Source: Draconibacterium halophilum (GTDB lineage: Bacteria; Bacteroidota; Bacteroidia; Bacteroidales; Prolixibacteraceae). From it: a stretch of 64,000 bases of DNA. The position numbers and the translations under genes were made by a program. This document shows positions 52,222 to 61,804 of the stretch, piece after piece; the first letter of the stretch is position 1; each line of letters opens with the position of its first letter. The notes beneath the pieces are model-generated. The model made no database searches, was not told the DNA's origin, and saw only the letters and a list, made by a program, of their open reading frames with translations. The stretch is taken from the NCBI RefSeq assembly GCF_010448835.1, contig NZ_CP048409.1, positions 3,761,501-3,825,500 on the forward strand. The letters are read 5' to 3'.

Positions 52222-53541
52222 ATGGAATACATTAAGTACAGATTTTATCAGAAAGCCAATAAGTGCGCTAAGGAGTTCCAGAGACTCAAAAAAGATCATG
52301 CCGACGTTGTTCTGGGCGAAGTAAAACTCGGGCAAGTATTAACAGGAATGAAGGGTATACCGCTGTTGGTAACCGACACGTCAAAACTCGATCCGGAAGA
52401 AGGGATTCGTTTTAAAGGCTATACTATTCCTGAATTACAGGAAAAACTGCCTAAAATAAACCCTGAGGGAGAACCTATTCCTGAAGGACTGCTTTATTTA
52501 ATGCTTATTGGTGAAATCCCAACACAGGAAGATGCGCTAAACTTGTCGAGAGACCTGGCTACACGCGCACACGTACCACAGCATACTTTTGATGTTATTG
52601 ATGCGATGCCAAAAACATCGAAGCCAATGACACAGTTTAGCGCTGCGATAGTTTCGATGGCTACCGAATCAACTTTTCAGAAAGCATACCGTGCCGGTGT
52701 AAATAAAAAATATTTTTGGGATGCCACTTACGAAGACGTGATGAACCTAATTGCTCGTTTGCCTCGTATTGCAGCTTATATTTACCGTCGGCAATTCTAC
52801 AACAACGACCATATTGAGCCAAACCCACGTTTAGACTGGGCCGGTAACCTGGCACACATGATGGGGCACGACTCAGAAGAAATCCGTCGTTTGTTCCGTC
52901 TGTATATGATTATTCATGCCGATCACGAAGGTGGAAACGTATCGGCACACACAGCACACCTGGTAGGTTCTGCACTGAGTAATCCGTACTACTGTTATTC
53001 AGCGGCAATGAACGGTTTAGCCGGACCATTGCACGGATTAGCCAACCAGGATGTTATCTTCTGGATTTTTGAAATGATAGAAGAACTGGATACTGATACA
53101 CCTACCGATGAGCAAGTAGCAGAATACTGCAAGAAAACATTGGAAAGCGGACGGGTAATTCCGGGATACGGACATGCTGTACTGCGCAAAACTGATCCAC
53201 GTTTTACTGCCCAGCAGGAATTTGCCAATAAATACATTAAAGACGATAAAATGGTAAACCTGGCTAACCAGCTGTACCGCGTGGTTCCGCCAATTTTAGG
53301 TTCTGTTGGAAAAATTAAAAACCCATGGCCTAATGTTGATGCTTACAGCGGATCGTTGTTGTATCACTACGGAATTAAAGAATATACTTTCTATACCGTA
53401 ATGTTTGGTGTATCGCGTGCGTTGGGAGTACTGGCATCGTTGGTTAACGACCGTATTTACGGTATGCCAATTGAGCGACCTACCTCTCACCCACTAAGCT
53501 GGTTTAAAGAACAAGCCGAAGGAAAAGGATCAGATTGCTAA
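52222..53541 (+). CDS. gltA: Citrate synthase, eukaryotic (type I) form
   Basis: Acetyl-CoA plus oxaloacetate to citrate, 439 aa. IRFKGYTIPELQ and the catalytic regions HADHEGGNVSAHTAHLVGSA (His region), GLAGPLHGLANQ (His), IPGYGHAVLRKTDPR (substrate loop) and NVDAYSGSLLYHYGI (Asp) are intact. The sequence is closer to the mitochondrial pattern than to the E. coli hexamer. Last gene of the acnA-icd-icd-gltA operon, 25 nt after the second icd, and followed by a strong terminator. Confidence 0.96.
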   Translation: MEYIKYRFYQKANKCAKEFQRLKKDHADVVLGEVKLGQVLTGMKGIPLLVTDTSKLDPEEGIRFKGYTIPELQEKLPKINPEGEPIPEGLLYLMLIGEIPTQEDALNLSRDLATRAHVPQHTFDVIDAMPKTSKPMTQFSAAIVSMATESTFQKAYRAGVNKKYFWDATYEDVMNLIARLPRIAAYIYRRQFYNNDHIEPNPRLDWAGNLAHMMGHDSEEIRRLFRLYMIIHADHEGGNVSAHTAHLVGSALSNPYYCYSAAMNGLAGPLHGLANQDVIFWIFEMIEELDTDTPTDEQVAEYCKKTLESGRVIPGYGHAVLRKTDPRFTAQQEFANKYIKDDKMVNLANQLYRVVPPILGSVGKIKNPWPNVDAYSGSLLYHYGIKEYTFYTVMFGVSRALGVLASLVNDRIYGMPIERPTSHPLSWFKEQAEGKGSDC

Positions 53542-53564
53542 AAATTGCATTGATATAAATGAAG

Positions 53565-53587
53565 AAGCCGGCTTTGCCGGCTTTTTT
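53565..53587 (+). terminator. Rho-independent terminator of TCA operon
   Basis: AAGCCGGC-TTT-GCCGGCTT followed by a T run, 23 nt after the gltA stop. Perfect 8-bp stem. Confidence 0.93.
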
Positions 53588-53888
53588 ATTGTTTTTATGG
53601 ATTTCGGCGTAAATGCCGCCCGCCAGAAAGTGAGCACTTATTATTATCCCGAGAATCCTCAGAGTTTGTCCCCTTAGTGATTTATCGATGGGTAAAACAA
53701 GAATAAATGCCAATACACCAATGAAAACTAAAAAAAAACGAGATCGCACGTTTTACCATATCATCACTTGATGCAGTGGATCTAATCTTTTTGAATACCC
53801 ATGAGTTAAAAATCAGTAAAATGACTAAAAACACGAATACAATACCGGGCTGAATTAGTGAGTTGAAAATAGTACTTATGCTTTCCAT
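53570..53888 (-). pseudogene. Frameshifted and truncated MscS-like mechanosensitive channel remnant
   Basis: From ATG at 53888: MESISTIFNSLIQPGIVFVF, then a membrane helix and a soluble loop up to DDMVKRAISF. The frame then breaks in a run of nine T (plus-strand A9 near 53730-53738). With eight T the text continues as ISFFLVFIGVLAFILVLPID and SLRGQTLRILGIIISA, a pattern typical of the helices before the pore in MscS-family channels. After IISA the sequence is unrelated and the pore and beta-domain are missing. I judge it a decayed gene; homology is from family pattern only. Confidence 0.55.
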
Positions 53889-54007
53889 ACCTTATACGTT
53901 TTGAACGGTAAGTAAATTATACACTTTGTAATTTCTATATTACCCGTTGTTTTACTACAAAAAAGAACACTCTCTTTATTACAGAAAATGGCAAAACACA
54001 AAAGTTA

Positions 54008-54613
54008 TTAGCTCAGTTTTATATTTTGCCCTTTATCAGGCTCTTCATAGATATCAGAAACACCACCCGACACAATAAACTTCATAACAATTGCCGGATT
54101 TAAATCAATGCCCCGAACTTGTTCTTTTGGAACAATAAATAATTCTCCTGAAAAATTATACGAATGTGGGAAATATACGGCTACTTTATCCTTTTCATCA
54201 AGTTTACTTAAATCTTCCTGTGTAAGGAAACCAAGTTTTTCCAGATTCGAGACGGGATTTACAAGCACCATAACCGGTTTGTTAAATTTCTTTTCTTTAC
54301 CGACAAAAGCTGAAAAAAGATCATTCATGGCGGAATAAATAAGTTTTAGCAGTGGTGCTTTTTCAAGAAAACGCTTAAAGATAAGTTTAAAAGGCTGAGC
54401 AATAATACTTTGCCCGATGATTCCTACTACTACCAAAAAGAAGAAAATAATTACCAAACCTAATCCCGGAATATCAATTTTTAAATACTCTTGAATTATA
54501 TCGTCTAATAAATTGTCGACAAAACTGAAAATCAGAAAAATGATATACGCCGTAACTCCAAAAGGCGCAATATAAAGCAGGCCTTGAAGAAAATAATTGA
54601 TTAACTTTTTCAT
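54008..54613 (-). CDS. DUF502 family membrane protein
   Basis: A 201-aa protein with two membrane helices (YFLQGLLYIAPFGVTAYIIF; LGLVIIFFFLVVVGIIGQSI) and a soluble C-terminal part with KAPLLKLIYSAMNDLFSAF, PVSNLEKLGFLTQEDL and VYFPHSYNFSGELFIVPKEQ. These match the DUF502 family, whose function is unknown. A TAAATTTG promoter core lies 43-50 nt before the start. It stands alone. Confidence 0.88.
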   Translation of the reverse strand: MKKLINYFLQGLLYIAPFGVTAYIIFLIFSFVDNLLDDIIQEYLKIDIPGLGLVIIFFFLVVVGIIGQSIIAQPFKLIFKRFLEKAPLLKLIYSAMNDLFSAFVGKEKKFNKPVMVLVNPVSNLEKLGFLTQEDLSKLDEKDKVAVYFPHSYNFSGELFIVPKEQVRGIDLNPAIVMKFIVSGGVSDIYEEPDKGQNIKLS

Positions 54614-55130
54614 ACGATTTTATGTGTAAATATTTTTCATGCTTTTTGAATACATCAAATTTAATTCGAATTTGTACACAAGGAATTTTATTGATTAAAA
54701 TTATTGTGTCAAACTATTTTATACCATTTTCAATTCTCACTGAGAAACGACGAATCCCTCTATCAGTTCCCGATTGCTCCGCCCAGGGTTTAGTTGGTAT
54801 AATCTCTGTTTACTATCGTTGTTGAAATTAAACTCTCACTGATTTTACATTCAAAATAACGTACCATTACATAAGGCATAGGATGATAAATAACGTTCGA
54901 ATTCCCTATTTTTCCTTTCCATCGTAAATTACACAACAACAACAACTTATATACTTCAAGAAACGCTATATTTGCTCCCAAAGTACATTAAAACGTGCAT
55001 AGCACAGTTGACAGACAATTAGTAACAGACAATAGAAAAGGATATTAATGCCAAAACTTACGGTTTTCGGATGATTTTATGCATTACACCTTTTTAAAAT
55101 ATTTTTGGTTTATACAAGCCACTACATTTA
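54614..55130. other. Intergenic region between DUF502 gene and sensor kinase
   Basis: 517 nt between divergent genes. It carries TAAATTTG on the minus strand (plus CAAATTTA, 54656-54663) for the DUF502 gene and TATTTTTG at 55100-55107 for the kinase. No other gene or repeat was recognised. Confidence 0.5.
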
Positions 55131-58100
55131 ATGACATATCTTTTCAGAGCAATAAAATTCAACTCTTTCTGCTTAAATAAAATAAAGCTGGTTATATTTA
55201 ATTTGGTTGTTATTTTACTCGTTATATTATTCTCAGGATCTTTAACAAACACGGCAAATTGCCAGCCAACTAACTTACAATTCAGATACCTTACTACCGA
55301 TGAAGGACTATCATCATCACTTGTAATAAGTTTTTTACAAGACCATAATGGGTATATGTGGATAGGCACCTATAATGGCCTAAACCGTTATGACGGGAAA
55401 AGAATTAAAGTCTACAATAATGACATTTCAGACCCCAACAGCCTGCAGTGCGACAATGTCAGGGTGATATTTCAGGATAATAATAATGACCTTTTTATCG
55501 GCACAAACTGTGGTTTAAGTTATTATGATCCTTATAATGATAACTTTATAAACTTCATGACTGATGAATCTTCTCCACTTTATGGAATGGGGGTTAGTGT
55601 TTATGGAATAGATAGTAGCGACGATGGTTATTTATGGCTTGCAACCGACGCCGGATTAATACATTTTAACCCAACAACCCAGGCCATTACAACCTATACC
55701 AATGATCCGGATAATCCACAAAGTTTACCAGATAATTTAGTGCAAGATGTATTTACCGACAGTAAAAACCGAACATGGGTAAGCTTGAAAGGAGGTCTCG
55801 CTCTGTTTAATCATGAAACAAAAACATTCAAATTGATTACAAATGGGGCCAACCCAAAAAATATTAATTCCGAGAATACTTTTCTCGAAATAACTGAGGA
55901 CCAACAAGGAAATGTTTGGTTTGCAAGCTTCGACGGCTTGTTTTGTTTGGAAAACTCATCTTCCGAGAATGATAATTTAATCTGCTACAGACATCACCCG
56001 GATGATCCAAACAGTATATCAGCCAGCCACCTAACAAGTTTATATAACGATTCTCAAAACAATCTGTGGATAGGTGCAGAAAATGATGGATTATACCGAT
56101 TCAACCGTGAGGAGAAAAACTTTTTGCACTACAGCAGCGATGATTACAACCCAAAAAGTTTAAACAATATATCGATTCAGGCAATAAACGTAGATAACTC
56201 CGGAAACCTGTGGGTTGGAACTTTTGGCGGTGGAGTAAATATTTCGCCCAAAAACAGCGATGCCATTCTACACTACAAAAATATAAAAGGAGCAAAACAA
56301 AGTTTAAGTAATAACGTGGTAAGTACCATTTATGAAGATTCGAAAAACAGAATGTGGATTGGCACCGATGGAGGTGGTTTGAACCTTTTTAATAAAAGGA
56401 CTAAACGTTTTACTCGTTTTAACGAAAGCAATTCCGGCTTTTCGAGCAATGTTATTTTATCCATTAAAGAAGATAAGAACCAGCGTTTGTGGTTGGGAAC
56501 CTGGAATGGAGGAATTATTAAATTTGATCCCGATAAAGGAAACTCGGCAATTTACTCTATTAAAAACAGTAAAATTCCGGACAATAGCATCTTTAGCATT
56601 GTAATGGGTGAAAACAACGACCTGTGGTTGGGAAGTTTCCGCGCGGGGTTAATTCATTTTGATATAGAGAAAAATGAGTTCCATTCATACAACCAAAGCA
56701 ACAGCGCTATTGTTGGCGAGTATATTTCTGTAATAAGAAAATACAAACAGGATAAGCTTATCCTGGGAACAACAAATGGTTTCTCCATTTTTTCAACAAA
56801 AAACAAAACGTTTACCAACTATCCTTTTGAACAAGGTGATCCAAATTGTATAAGTCACAATTCTGTTCACGATATTGTAGTTGAAAACGACACCAGCATT
56901 TGGATTGGAACCCAATCAGGGCTAAACAGATTTAATCCTGAATCAAAAGTTATTAAAAAGTATTTTGAGAAAGACGGACTCCCGAATAATGTAATTCGTG
57001 GCCTGGTATTGGGTAATGATGGAATCTTATGGGTTACAACAGCTGCAGGAGTATGCAAATTTGATTGTAACAACAAAGAGAATTCAAACAATAAATATGA
57101 AACCTTTACTAAGGATGATGGATTACAAGGCAATGAGTTTTATTTCAAAAGTACCTTGCTAGCCGAGAATGGAAAATTGTATCTGGGAGGAATGAATGGG
57201 TTCAATGTAATTTCGCCCGACAGAATTATGCAAAACACAAATATCCCTGAAGTTACCATCACTGAGTTTGAAATTTTCAATAAACCAGTTGTTCCAAATA
57301 CGCCCGGCTCACCATTAAAGAAAATCATTTCCGAAACGGAAAAAATTACGTTAAATCATCACCAGTCGGTACTTACTTTTTCTTTTGCAGCCATGGACTT
57401 TACAACCCCCCAAAAAAATCAGTATGCCTATAAACTCGAAGATTTCGACAAAAACTGGACTTATTCCGGAAACCGATCGAAGGTAACTTACACCAATCTC
57501 GACCCGGGAGATTACCTGCTAAAAGTAAAAGGAACAAACAATAACGGAGTATGGAATGAGAAAGCGACGATATTGGAAATAGAAATATTACCTCCCTGGT
57601 GGTTAACCATTTGGTTTAAATTGATTGTACTACTTTTCGGTATAAGCCTTATAGTTACGTTTTTCTATTTACGAACAGCAACTTTAAGAAAGCAAAAAAG
57701 ACAATTGGCACAGGAAGTACGGGAACGGACTTATGATTTGAAAGAAAAAAATCGCTTGTTGATTAAAAAATCTGACGAGCTGATAAAAACAAACGACCAA
57801 CTTACCGAGAATCAAAAGATCATAAAAAACCAATCGGAAGAACTAAAAGTTACAGCTGAAAATCTGGAGGAAATTAATAACGAATTGACATCAATTAATG
57901 CTACTAAAGACAAGTTATTCTCGGTTATTGCCCATGACCTTAAAAATCCTTTTAATATAATTCTCGGTTTTAGTGAGTTACTCATCAATAACTTTCATTC
58001 CTGGGACGACGAACAAAAACTAAAAACACTAACTTTCCTTAATAATTCGTCGAATGAGGCCTACACGCTTCTGGAGAATTTGCTTCACTGGTCAAGAAGT

Positions 58101-58595
58101 CAGGGTAAAAAGATTGAGTTTGCACCTTCAGAAATAAATGTGGCAAATTTTATTGATAACGTGCTGAACAATGTTAGCTCAGTTGCCACAAATAAAAATG
58201 TAAAACTTTTAAACCTTTGTACCAACAAAAACCTAAGCGTGCATGCTGACCAAAACCTGCTAACAATTGTTTGCCACAACTTGTTAACGAATGCTATTAA
58301 ATTCAGTTTACCCAACAGTAAAATAGTTGTTAATGCGGAGAATTATACCAACGAATTTGTACAGTTTAGTGTTCGCGACGAAGGTGTAGGCATTTCAAAA
58401 GAAAAAGTAAAAACACTTTTTAATCTGGAAAACACCTCCTCAACAAAAGGTACAGATGGAGAAAAAGGAACTGGACTGGGACTGATGATTTGCAAGGAAT
58501 TTGTTACTTATCACCAAGGAGAAATAGGGGTTGAAAGCGAGATTAACAAAGGTACTACCTTCTTTTTTACCATTCCAAAACATCAAGCCATTTAG
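55131..58595 (+). CDS. Propeller-type sensor histidine kinase without receiver or HTH domain
   Basis: A 1154-aa membrane kinase. After a signal or anchor helix come about 14 two-component-regulator propeller repeats, with motifs such as NGYMWIGTYNGLNRYDG, NLWVGTFGGGVNI and NRMWIGTDGGGLNLFNKR. The Y_Y_Y domain follows (YAYKLEDFDKNWTYSGNRSK). One membrane helix (WLTIWFKLIVLLFGISLIVT) and a coiled coil precede the kinase: H box FSVIAHDLKNPFNIILGFSE near nt 57,930, N box TNAIKFSLP, G1 DEGVGI and G2 GTGLGLMICKEF. It ends there; the receiver and AraC domains of hybrid PUL regulators are absent, so a separate response regulator is needed. TATTTTTG lies 24 nt before the start. Confidence 0.93.
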   Translation: MTYLFRAIKFNSFCLNKIKLVIFNLVVILLVILFSGSLTNTANCQPTNLQFRYLTTDEGLSSSLVISFLQDHNGYMWIGTYNGLNRYDGKRIKVYNNDISDPNSLQCDNVRVIFQDNNNDLFIGTNCGLSYYDPYNDNFINFMTDESSPLYGMGVSVYGIDSSDDGYLWLATDAGLIHFNPTTQAITTYTNDPDNPQSLPDNLVQDVFTDSKNRTWVSLKGGLALFNHETKTFKLITNGANPKNINSENTFLEITEDQQGNVWFASFDGLFCLENSSSENDNLICYRHHPDDPNSISASHLTSLYNDSQNNLWIGAENDGLYRFNREEKNFLHYSSDDYNPKSLNNISIQAINVDNSGNLWVGTFGGGVNISPKNSDAILHYKNIKGAKQSLSNNVVSTIYEDSKNRMWIGTDGGGLNLFNKRTKRFTRFNESNSGFSSNVILSIKEDKNQRLWLGTWNGGIIKFDPDKGNSAIYSIKNSKIPDNSIFSIVMGENNDLWLGSFRAGLIHFDIEKNEFHSYNQSNSAIVGEYISVIRKYKQDKLILGTTNGFSIFSTKNKTFTNYPFEQGDPNCISHNSVHDIVVENDTSIWIGTQSGLNRFNPESKVIKKYFEKDGLPNNVIRGLVLGNDGILWVTTAAGVCKFDCNNKENSNNKYETFTKDDGLQGNEFYFKSTLLAENGKLYLGGMNGFNVISPDRIMQNTNIPEVTITEFEIFNKPVVPNTPGSPLKKIISETEKITLNHHQSVLTFSFAAMDFTTPQKNQYAYKLEDFDKNWTYSGNRSKVTYTNLDPGDYLLKVKGTNNNGVWNEKATILEIEILPPWWLTIWFKLIVLLFGISLIVTFFYLRTATLRKQKRQLAQEVRERTYDLKEKNRLLIKKSDELIKTNDQLTENQKIIKNQSEELKVTAENLEEINNELTSINATKDKLFSVIAHDLKNPFNIILGFSELLINNFHSWDDEQKLKTLTFLNNSSNEAYTLLENLLHWSRSQGKKIEFAPSEINVANFIDNVLNNVSSVATNKNVKLLNLCTNKNLSVHADQNLLTIVCHNLLTNAIKFSLPNSKIVVNAENYTNEFVQFSVRDEGVGISKEKVKTLFNLENTSSTKGTDGEKGTGLGLMICKEFVTYHQGEIGVESEINKGTTFFFTIPKHQAI

Positions 58596-58770
58596 GTACA
58601 TGGCATTTCCCCTGATGGTGCGGATTTGCAACAAAAAACAAACACCACATGTTTTCTAACCAAGTGTTTACTTCTTCCTTAACAGAATTGAATTAACGGC
58701 ATTTCTGAAGAAAGAATCTGAAGATTAAAAAATCATTGTAAAAGAAACCCGTAAAAATGAGCAATAAAAA

Positions 58771-58799
58771 TCCCGACTTGACACAAGCCGGGACTTTTT
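58771..58799 (+). terminator. Terminator downstream of sensor kinase
   Basis: TCCCGACTTG-ACA-CAAGCCGGGA has one mismatch and is followed by CTTTTTC. A5 precedes it, so it may act on both strands. Confidence 0.7.
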
Positions 58800-58911
58800 C
58801 CTGTAACTATCTGGCGTATTTAATCTTTATTCATTAATCCCTGTTCAACTCCGCACACCTTAATGTCAGGCTAAGCGTAGTCAAAATATGAAATGAAAAG
58901 CATCCGGCTAC

Positions 58912-58985
58912 GTCATTCCGAACTTGTTTCGGAATCTCAATTATTTAATGGATGCTGAATCCGTCAGCTGACGGACAGCATGCGT
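58912..58985. repeat. Palindromic Bacteroidota repeat
   Basis: CATTCCGAA-CTTG-TTTCGGAATC, then GATGCTG with TCCGTCAGCTGACGGA and CAGCATG. Two nested hairpins in series. Confidence 0.65.
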
Positions 58986-59026
58986 AACGACCTTAAATTA
59001 TTGACACAAAACGAATTTCCAGTCTC

Positions 59027-59581
59027 TTAAAGTTTTGTAACAAACTCTTCCAGCGGTTTTCGTGTACGCGGCTCTCGCTCCCTTGACTTAAATGGCTCTT
59101 CCAAGTCATTTGCATCACCTAAATAGCCCAAAGCGCCCATACAAACCGGGCTCATATCTTCGTTTAAACGGAGTGTCTCTTTGGCCTTGCCAGCATCGTA
59201 TCCTGCCATTAAATGGCCATAAATATCAACACTAACCGCCTGAAGCAGCAATTGTGCATTTGCCAGTCCCACATCATGCATTGCCTTCTTATTCGTTTTT
59301 CCGTTCGACTCAAAAGTATGCCGTTGCAAGGCGACAAAAAGTACCGCTGCATTTTTTGTCCAGGGTTGATTTCCCGGCAACAAACATTCCCAAAGCCTAT
59401 CAAACCCGGGAGTTCCTTTTAAGCCATATACATATTTCCAGGGTTGCTCATTTCTGGCACTTGCTGCCCATGATGCCCCGGTAAATATTTTATTTACATC
59501 TTCCTCTGTTACTGGTTTATCCGAAAAAGCTCTTGGACTCCATCTCTTTTCAAGTAATGGATGAATTTTGTATTTACTCAT
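59027..59581 (-). CDS. Nitroreductase family protein
   Basis: A 184-aa flavoprotein of the nitroreductase fold. LLEKRWSPRAFSDKPVTEED, the phosphate-binding part with FTGASWAASARNEQPWKYVY, and PVCMGALGYLGDANDLEEPF are typical. The preferred substrate cannot be read from sequence. It starts 15 nt after the pirin stop, so it is in one unit with pirin. Confidence 0.9.
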   Translation of the reverse strand: MSKYKIHPLLEKRWSPRAFSDKPVTEEDVNKIFTGASWAASARNEQPWKYVYGLKGTPGFDRLWECLLPGNQPWTKNAAVLFVALQRHTFESNGKTNKKAMHDVGLANAQLLLQAVSVDIYGHLMAGYDAGKAKETLRLNEDMSPVCMGALGYLGDANDLEEPFKSREREPRTRKPLEEFVTKL

Positions 59582-59596
59582 ACTGTTTTTATAATT

Positions 59597-60313
59597 TTAC
59601 TTTAATGCTAAAGGTAGTTCCATTAACAAGATCCTGCAATTTTCGGTGGCAGTTATATCAATTTCATCAACCTCACTAATTCCAATGGCATCGCGTTCCG
59701 ATAATTCGTTTCCTGAAATATTCACTTTCCCTTCAATCACCATGATATACAATCCATTTCCCGACTTTTTAAGCGTGTACGAATCTGTTTTACCGGCGTC
59801 GTAATTCCCGAGGAAAAACCAGGCATCCTGGTGAATCCATACACCCTGATCGTGGGGATTTGGCGAAAGTACCTGATACAGCTTATTGGCTTCTGCCACA
59901 TCCCGAATGGAAATCTGATCGTAACGCGGTTGTACATTTTGTTTGTTTGGTAACAACCAAATTTGGAAAAGCTTTAATGTTTTATCGGGATGATGATTAA
60001 ACTCGCTGTGATACACTCCCGATCCGGCACTCATCACCTGTACATCGCCCTCGCGAATAACGGCCTCATTACCCATATTATCTTTGTGTTCCAGATCGCC
60101 TTCCAAAGGAATGGTAATAATTTCCATGTTATCGTGTGGGTGCGTTCCAAAACCTTTTCCTCCGGCAATAGCATCGTCGTTTAACACCCGCAGCACGCCA
60201 AAATTCATTCGTTCGCGATCGAAATAATTGGCAAAACTAAAGCTGTGCCTTGTCTCCAGCCAACCGTGGTTGGCATATCCTCTTGAATCTGCTTTATAAA
60301 AAATTGTTTTCAT
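59597..60313 (-). CDS. Pirin family protein (bicupin)
   Basis: About 238 aa from MKTIFYKADSRGYANHGWLE (nt 60313); a frame from 60382 adds 23 residues. The N-terminal cupin contains GFGTHPHDNMEIITIPLEG and SAGSGVYHSEFNHH, which carry metal-binding histidines. The second cupin is reduced. Pirins of this kind often act as quercetinase-like oxygenases or transcription cofactors; which applies is unknown. It lies with a nitroreductase and a YceI protein, suggesting a stress or redox function. Confidence 0.9.
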   Translation of the reverse strand: MKTIFYKADSRGYANHGWLETRHSFSFANYFDRERMNFGVLRVLNDDAIAGGKGFGTHPHDNMEIITIPLEGDLEHKDNMGNEAVIREGDVQVMSAGSGVYHSEFNHHPDKTLKLFQIWLLPNKQNVQPRYDQISIRDVAEANKLYQVLSPNPHDQGVWIHQDAWFFLGNYDAGKTDSYTLKKSGNGLYIMVIEGKVNISGNELSERDAIGISEVDEIDITATENCRILLMELPLALK

Positions 60314-60467
60314 GTCTCTTTTATTTCGTTTTCTGTAAAAAAATGCCGGTGCCCGGTATTGCTTTTCAGCAAATTCAGACACCGGTAAAGGTTCTCTCCA
60401 TCACTATTCTCACGAATTCCCTTCTGAACCTTAATTGTTATATTGTTTTCTTCTGGCTTCTAATTCT

Positions 60468-61076
60468 TTATTTGCTTGAGGTCATTCCATCAGCAGCTGT
60501 AGCTTTCAATTCAAATTTAATCTGGAATTCGTCATTGATCATTTTATCGCCAAGATCGCTGAAGAATTTTCCTGAGCCGTATTTAATATCCCACTTTGTA
60601 CGGTCGATAGAAGCAGTTCCTTCTGCTGATAACGTATTCCCTTCAATTTTTACTTCTGCAGGAAACGATACTTCGTTTGTAATTCCTTTAATAGTAAGGT
60701 CGCCAACAACTTTATCGTTTTCGAATGAAGTAATTTTAAAGTTGGCCACCGGATGCTTCTCTGCCGAGAAGAAATCATCTGATTTAAGGTGACCTACCAG
60801 TTTGTCTTTCCACTCACCTTCAAGATCAGTTACTTCAATCGAAGTCACATCCATATTCAGATTAGCTCCTGTAACTTTTTTACCTTCTGCAAAAACTTCT
60901 CCTCCGGCTAAGTTGAGGTAACCTGTGTGTTCACCAGTAACTTTTTTACCGGTCCAATATACTTTGCTGGCTTTGGTGTCAACACTAAATGTTGTTTTAT
61001 CGCCCTTAGTACTCGATGCAAAACTTGTGCTTGCTATTGCAATCACAACGATTAATAATGTAGCTAATTTTTTCAT
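60468..61076 (-). CDS. YceI family exported lipid-binding protein
   Basis: About 202 aa from MKKLATLLIVVIAIASTSFA (nt 61076), a signal peptide. The lipocalin-like barrel has TKASKVYWTGKKVTGEHTGY, NLNMDVTSIEVTDLEGEWKD, GHLKSDDFFSAEKHPVANFK and the ending KFELKATA. YceI proteins bind isoprenoid-like lipids in the periplasm. A TATGTTTG promoter core lies 40 nt before the start (plus 61116-61123). Confidence 0.94.
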   Translation of the reverse strand: MKKLATLLIVVIAIASTSFASSTKGDKTTFSVDTKASKVYWTGKKVTGEHTGYLNLAGGEVFAEGKKVTGANLNMDVTSIEVTDLEGEWKDKLVGHLKSDDFFSAEKHPVANFKITSFENDKVVGDLTIKGITNEVSFPAEVKIEGNTLSAEGTASIDRTKWDIKYGSGKFFSDLGDKMINDEFQIKFELKATAADGMTSSK

Positions 61077-61115
61077 TTTCTTTTTTTGTTTGATGTTTAT
61101 CAATAATTTATACTG

Positions 61116-61123
61116 CAAACATA
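61116..61123 (-). promoter_or_regulatory. -7 promoter element for YceI gene
   Basis: Plus-strand CAAACATA reads TATGTTTG, a perfect TAnnTTTG core 40 nt before the ATG. Confidence 0.55.
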
Positions 61124-61171
61124 AGGGGTATTGAAGACGAAAAAAATAAACTAGTTTAAGAAAAACACCTT

Positions 61172-61747
61172 TTAGTCTCTTTTTCTTGCTTTTTTGGCAA
61201 TGATCTTACTTAAAAACACGGGAGTAACCCCCAGATAAGACGAAATATGGTATTGCGGAAGGCGTTGAACCAGGTTGGAATCGTTCTTTAAAAGCTGTTC
61301 GTAATTTTCTTCGGCTGTTTTTGACAGAATGGAAACGAAGCGTTTTTGTAAAAAGATATACGAGCGCCGGATGTATGATCCCAACTGTGGGTATTTCTTT
61401 ATTAGTAATGCATAACCATTTTCGTCAACCGAAAAAACAGTGGTATTCTCCACTGCATCCATAAAATATGATGTGGCAGCCGGAGTAGCTAAATCTCCCA
61501 GCCACTGTCGTTCTTTTGCAAACAGCACATTAAATTCTTTTCCACTCTGATCGATAATATACATGCGAAGCAGCCCCTCTTCTATGTAATAATGGCGGGT
61601 GTTCTCTTCATCAACGCGAAATACTCGTTCTTTCTTTTTAAACTGTTCTTTTTTGAAAACCGATGTAAGTTCTGCTTTATCGGCATCAGTTAGTTCGTGC
61701 TTGCCTATTTTCTCAAAATATGAATACAGTACAGAGAAGTCTTCCAT
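61172..61747 (-). CDS. Crp/Fnr family transcription regulator
   Basis: A 191-aa regulator. The N-terminal cyclic-nucleotide-binding-type jelly roll has ERVFRVDEENTRHYYIEEGL and GKEFNVLFAKERQWLGDLAT. A helix links to a C-terminal helix-turn-helix with QRLPQYHISSYLGVTPVFLS. The ligand is unknown. A TAAATTTG core lies 21-28 nt before the start (plus 61768-61775). The adjacent YceI, pirin and nitroreductase genes may be targets, but no direct evidence shows this. Confidence 0.92.
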   Translation of the reverse strand: MEDFSVLYSYFEKIGKHELTDADKAELTSVFKKEQFKKKERVFRVDEENTRHYYIEEGLLRMYIIDQSGKEFNVLFAKERQWLGDLATPAATSYFMDAVENTTVFSVDENGYALLIKKYPQLGSYIRRSYIFLQKRFVSILSKTAEENYEQLLKNDSNLVQRLPQYHISSYLGVTPVFLSKIIAKKARKRD

Positions 61748-61767
61748 GTGGTTATCGTTTCTACCAC

Positions 61768-61775
61768 AAATTTAA
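61768..61775 (-). promoter_or_regulatory. -7 promoter element for Crp/Fnr gene
   Basis: Plus-strand CAAATTTA reads TAAATTTG, a perfect TAnnTTTG core 21 nt before the start. Confidence 0.5.
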
Positions 61776-61804
61776 CAATCAAAAACGATGCACCATGCTG
61801 GATG

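Larger units (their letters stand above)
58596..59026. other. Intergenic region with terminator and palindromic repeat
   Basis: 431 nt between convergent genes. Terminator-like hairpin at 58771-58799, a Bacteroidota repeat with CATTCCGAACTTGTTTCGGAATC at about 58912-58935 and a perfect palindrome TCCGTCAGCTGACGGA at 58960-58975. No gene was recognised. Confidence 0.6.
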
